Part shown: positions 60,601-64,000 of the stretch, in pieces | Layout of the letters: each line of letters starts with the position of its first letter | Numbering within the stretch: position 1 is the first letter of the stretch | Origin: Apium graveolens | Taxonomy: Eukaryota; Streptophyta; Magnoliopsida; Apiales; Apiaceae | Assembly: GCF_009905375.1 (NCBI RefSeq) | Contig: NC_133648.1 | Location: 308,094,565 to 308,158,564 of the forward strand | Reading direction: 5' to 3' | DNA: 64,000 nt | Notes under the pieces: generated by a model | The model's database searches: none | What the model saw: only the letters and a program-made list of their open reading frames with translations | Told to the model about the DNA's origin: nothing | Program-made: the position numbers and the translations under genes

Positions 60601-61022
60601 ATTAATGCACATTTTAAAAATATAGATTTCAAAAATCAATGAACTACCAAAACCAATTGCTGCATAATACCAGTTATCTATAAATCTAACAATCAATATT
60701 CAAACATCTGGTACAAAAGATTCATCTAATCCAATTATCAAGTACTACACATATCCATTCATATATTCTACTACTGTCTATACAAAGAATTGACTTGGTA
60801 CCGACAATAGCATGTAAAATATCATCTGAGGAACGCCCTTATTCTTCTGCATCTTCCCACTCCTTAGTAAAGCTCCTGTAGCCTCTGGTCCCGTATGATG
60901 ACAATAAGCATATGTACCTTTGAGCATTTTTTTGAATAAATGACTTCCTGTAGTGCAAGATGACGCTATTGTATTGATACCGGACCTCATTAGATACTGA
61001 AGAAAATAGTTTACCACCATAC

Positions 61023-62947
61023 CTCATTAGATTTCTCATTTCTTTTTCAGCCCATGTCTTAACCATTTTTCTTGGACTGTGCCGGCAATATCCATATCTG
61101 AAACGGTAATCCCCCTGTACATATCTATCTCTATCCCTGAAATGTTCAAGAATCAGAAGACTAGTAACACTGGCATTGATAAGGCGAATCTGATTGTTTA
61201 ATTCGGATGCTAGCTTGGACAGAAAAATGCAATATGAATAACACGTAAAGTGCTTCACTGAGTATGCATCTCTACATATGCACATAAATACATATCTCGC
61301 ATGTATCACTTTTCTCAGAAGCAAGCTGCGAGACAGTTGAACATATTGTGGTAATAATGAAAGAAATTGTATTATGAAAGTAATAATTACAAGAAAGAGG
61401 ATTGTCATACATACTTAAACACAAGTACTGAAGTTTTGTACACTTTGATCGCTAATTCCTGACCATCAGATTTTGTAGCATGATAAACATTTTCCTGTTA
61501 AAATAAAAATTTATAGAAAAACAAAAAATGAGAGTCAAGGATTAAGAAAAAGAGATTTGTCATTGTTATTCAAAACAACAAGAAAAGCATGTTTAGATGC
61601 AGTACTATCGCACACATACTTCTTTACCAGTTGAGATACAACCATTCATCTCATGAAAGACACCACGATTCAGCATTTTGAATAAAACCATGCCAGTTCT
61701 GGGGTCAATTGCCTGAAAATAATAATAATAGACATACTTAAGTGAGTTAAATTCAGTACTAACATTACCAAATTAGAGAAACTGATTTTAGATAGTGACC
61801 TGATACTTGAACTAGGCTGTAAAAGCAATAATCATGAATAATGTCATACTCAAACTTTCTTGAGCAGAGTCAGCAACTTCTATTTAACTCATTTTCCATG
61901 TTCAATCCTAAATAAAAGTTGCACTTGACTAATTTTATCCGGAAACTGCAAGTACGGGAGTGACATTACATGCTCGAGTCACTTCAAACAAAACACTGTT
62001 ATAGTTTCACTTCAGGAGTTGGGTTGGTATTCAGGCATACGTATAATGCTTTTTTTAATATAATAGATCACTCTATTAGACAAGACACTGCCCTGAAGGA
62101 CCTCATATTAAAAGAAGGATAAATGTAAAACCACAAAATCAATAAAACTTGTGAGAAGGAAGGTAGAAGATACAATGTTAAACTAATTTATAAATGTAAA
62201 ATCACAAAATCAGTAGAACTGCTTTATGCAGAAACTGATCTAGTAGAGCGCGCAAATTTAGGCATTTTCAGAGTTACTCTGAAGAGCAGCCAACTACTTC
62301 TGAACTTCCACTAAACTCATTTCATGCATCAATTAGGTAAACATGTTCTCAGAAAAAGTGATATTACAAAAAGTCATGTGATTCATGTGACTATGTAGTC
62401 AAATCCAACATAACCCTGGTAAATTTGCATTCAGGTACTTGGATTGATGTGAATTATGGACAATAGAACAAGTCAAGTTTTCTTGGTAGGACTTGTGAGG
62501 AGCTGTATTTTATCCAAACAAGTCTGTCTGAGAAAGAGTATGCTAGAAGCATAACTGATACATAGTTGAAAACACTAACTAGCTCGACATCTGACTTCGC
62601 AAAAAAAAAGGTACACAAAGACATCTGTACGCAAGTGCTTGTTTAGAGTAGAATAATGTAAATTTCTGTTTAAATATTTTCAGTGAGCTATTAAATTTTA
62701 GTTTTTATATATAACTACGTCTGATACTGATATATTTCTTTCTTTTTATATTAGAAAATAGAGAAAGACTACTTAAAGCAAACCGATAAAAGAATCAAAC
62801 CAGCAAGATGGTGCATACCTGCTCAACAGTTGCACGCTCCGCTTTCTCAGTTGTTTTAGTTTTTCCAATAGCCATGTCTCTAACACTTTCGCAAATGGCA
62901 GTAGTCACAGAGTTTGACATGCCTACACTAAACTTTCCCTCCCATTC
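61023..62947 (-). pseudogene. RIO1: RIO1 atypical kinase gene fragment, four exons
   Basis: RIO1 is a cytoplasmic atypical protein kinase and ATPase acting late in 40S ribosome maturation. Four exons are in phase with GT/AG borders: 62947-62819, 61712-61620, 61494-61415, 61136-61023. They encode EWEGKFSVGMSNSVTTAI and KAERATVEQ, then AIDPRTGMVLFKMLNRGVF and NGCISTGKE, then ELAIKVYKTSVLVF with the ATP-binding Lys, then [17 protein letters not shown] and [15 protein letters not shown]. No stop or frameshift is present. The ATP-loop motif usually reads GKEANVY; here it is GKE-ENVY. The exons for the catalytic loop and metal-binding Asp should follow below 61,023, but only CACTA-associated DNA is found. 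Exons before 62,947 are not recognised. A captured or truncated copy is more likely than a working gene. Confidence 0.75.
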
Positions 62948-63363
62948 CTGCACTAACATTAATTCAGCACAATATATGAAGCCAAAATCAGGAAAACAAT
63001 GTAGGCCAGGTGAAATGACTAACATATATACAAAAGAGAATATATTTTTTGTAGCGCATAATTTTCAAATTAGCTAGCAATGCTATTAATAGTGCTAGGC
63101 ATAATGCCAATATGCATAAAAAGTAAAAAAAAAACATTGACTCATTTGTGATATCATATAAATAACTTATACATAAGTTACAAAATGTGTGTACTGTATT
63201 TCTGATCTATAAGTAGCTTATAAGTGTTCGACAAACAGATCCTAAGTAATTTATAAACAACTTATAATCTTAAAAACGTATGAATTTCTGACTTACTTAG
63301 ACAAACAGGCATATAACTTTCAAGTAAGACGGAAAATAAATTATTCAAATTTTAAACTCAAGG

Positions 63364-63471
63364 TTATGACACAATGTGATCTAGAGTTTTAACCACTTCA
63401 GACGCACGAGGGCGGGCAGAAGGTTGCTCCTGGACACAGATTAGAGCAGTTGCAATAAGAAAAGAGCTTAG
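63364..63471 (-). pseudogene. Kinase C-terminal exon fragment
   Basis: A 36-codon open segment ending in TAA at 63364, with a possible acceptor (TAACAG) just upstream. It encodes ALICVQEQPSARPRASEVV, a close match to subdomain XI of plant receptor-like cytoplasmic kinases, where Cys-Val-Gln-Glu and Arg-Pro are conserved. No other kinase exon is visible in the remaining 530 bases to the right. It has the same orientation as the RIO1 fragment. Confidence 0.5.
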
Positions 63472-64000
63472 CTGTTATATATATGTACTCTAGTAAGTTC
63501 AAAAATCCATGTTCCCTCGACCAACAAAATAAGAACAGAGCACCTTACGTATTTATTACTTCTATACTTAATAGTATCTCAAACTAAGCTCACATCTATA
63601 ATTTAAAAACTAGTAAACAAAAAACATAGATACATCTCCAATTATAAACATAAAAACCAATGCAAACCATCCTTCAGCAACTAAACCCCGAAATTTCCAC
63701 CCATCAAAGCTCTCAAGTCTTCACATCTAAATCTTAATTAACTCAAATATACTATCCTAAAAGCATTCGATTAAATCTAACGAAACAAACATCACATAAT
63801 TTGAAACACAGTTCACAATATAACAAGCTCAAACAAGCATATAAACCCCAGAAACCTAACCAGACATACTAATTCAAGCAAATGCAAACAAACATCGCGT
63901 AAAACTAAGCACAATTCCCGGAAATCAAGCTCAATGAACAAGATAAACACTACCAATTATAATTCAATCCCAAATAAACATAACATAATCTACATAATTC
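63472..64000. other. Unassigned DNA at the window edge
   Basis: A-rich sequence with no coding or repeat structure that I recognise. If the CACTA element continues, this is part of its interior. Confidence 0.4.

Noticed and set aside
60778..61408. Longer minus-strand frame as an independent gene
   Set aside because: Only 61023-61136 has family similarity (RIO1 exon with canonical splice borders); the rest reads through introns.

Overview
The window is nuclear DNA of a flowering plant, most likely a eudicot. Two host genes have spliced plant-type structures and the rest is a dense nest of plant transposable elements. The species cannot be named from the sequence alone. An asterid is a guess from the element mix, with low confidence.

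Region 1-14 kb is the gene island. A nine-exon gene on the plus strand (1182-4503) encodes the RNA polymerase III subunit RPC4. A 17-exon gene on the minus strand (13987-5388) encodes a mitochondrial intermediate peptidase, an M3 zinc protease. The two are convergent. Every splice junction I chose keeps the reading frame, giving 387 and 708 residues. Their introns and flanks hold small elements: two tRNA-like SINE-type sequences, a Mutator-like MITE with a 10-bp target duplication, a Stowaway MITE, and a pair of nested terminal-inverted-repeat elements. A 57-bp minisatellite lies between the two 3' ends.

Region 16-28.6 kb is a minus-strand Ty1/copia element (copia 1) with 1.3-kb LTRs. Its 5' LTR is split by a 3,265-bp solo LTR of Ty3/gypsy type. 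Region 29.2-32.2 kb holds a Helitron inserted in a second copy of the same family, followed by a 1.75-kb inverted-repeat element containing degenerate telomere-type repeats.

Region 32.2-52 kb is an endogenous caulimovirid locus made of two decayed copies in tail-to-tail orientation that meet near 47,273. Copy A (plus strand) is split by a 12-kb Sirevirus-like copia element (copia 2, 32,670-44,660, TSD GAAAG) that carries a 1,148-codon extra gene after pol. Copy B (minus strand) keeps protease, RT, RNase H, a second ORF and a promoter-like intergenic region. All viral genes seen are broken by stop codons.

Region 52-60 kb holds a truncated minus-strand copia element (copia 3), cut by a Ty3/gypsy element with a 3.87-kb LTR and a tRNA-iMet primer site. 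At 60,058 a CACTA transposon end begins. Inside it, or next to it, are fragments of two host genes on the minus strand: four in-frame exons of a RIO1 atypical kinase without its catalytic loop, and a short kinase C-terminal exon. This suggests gene capture, but the other CACTA end is outside the window.

Only RPC4 and the peptidase look like working genes. The rest is a layered record of insertions whose relative order can be read from the nesting.
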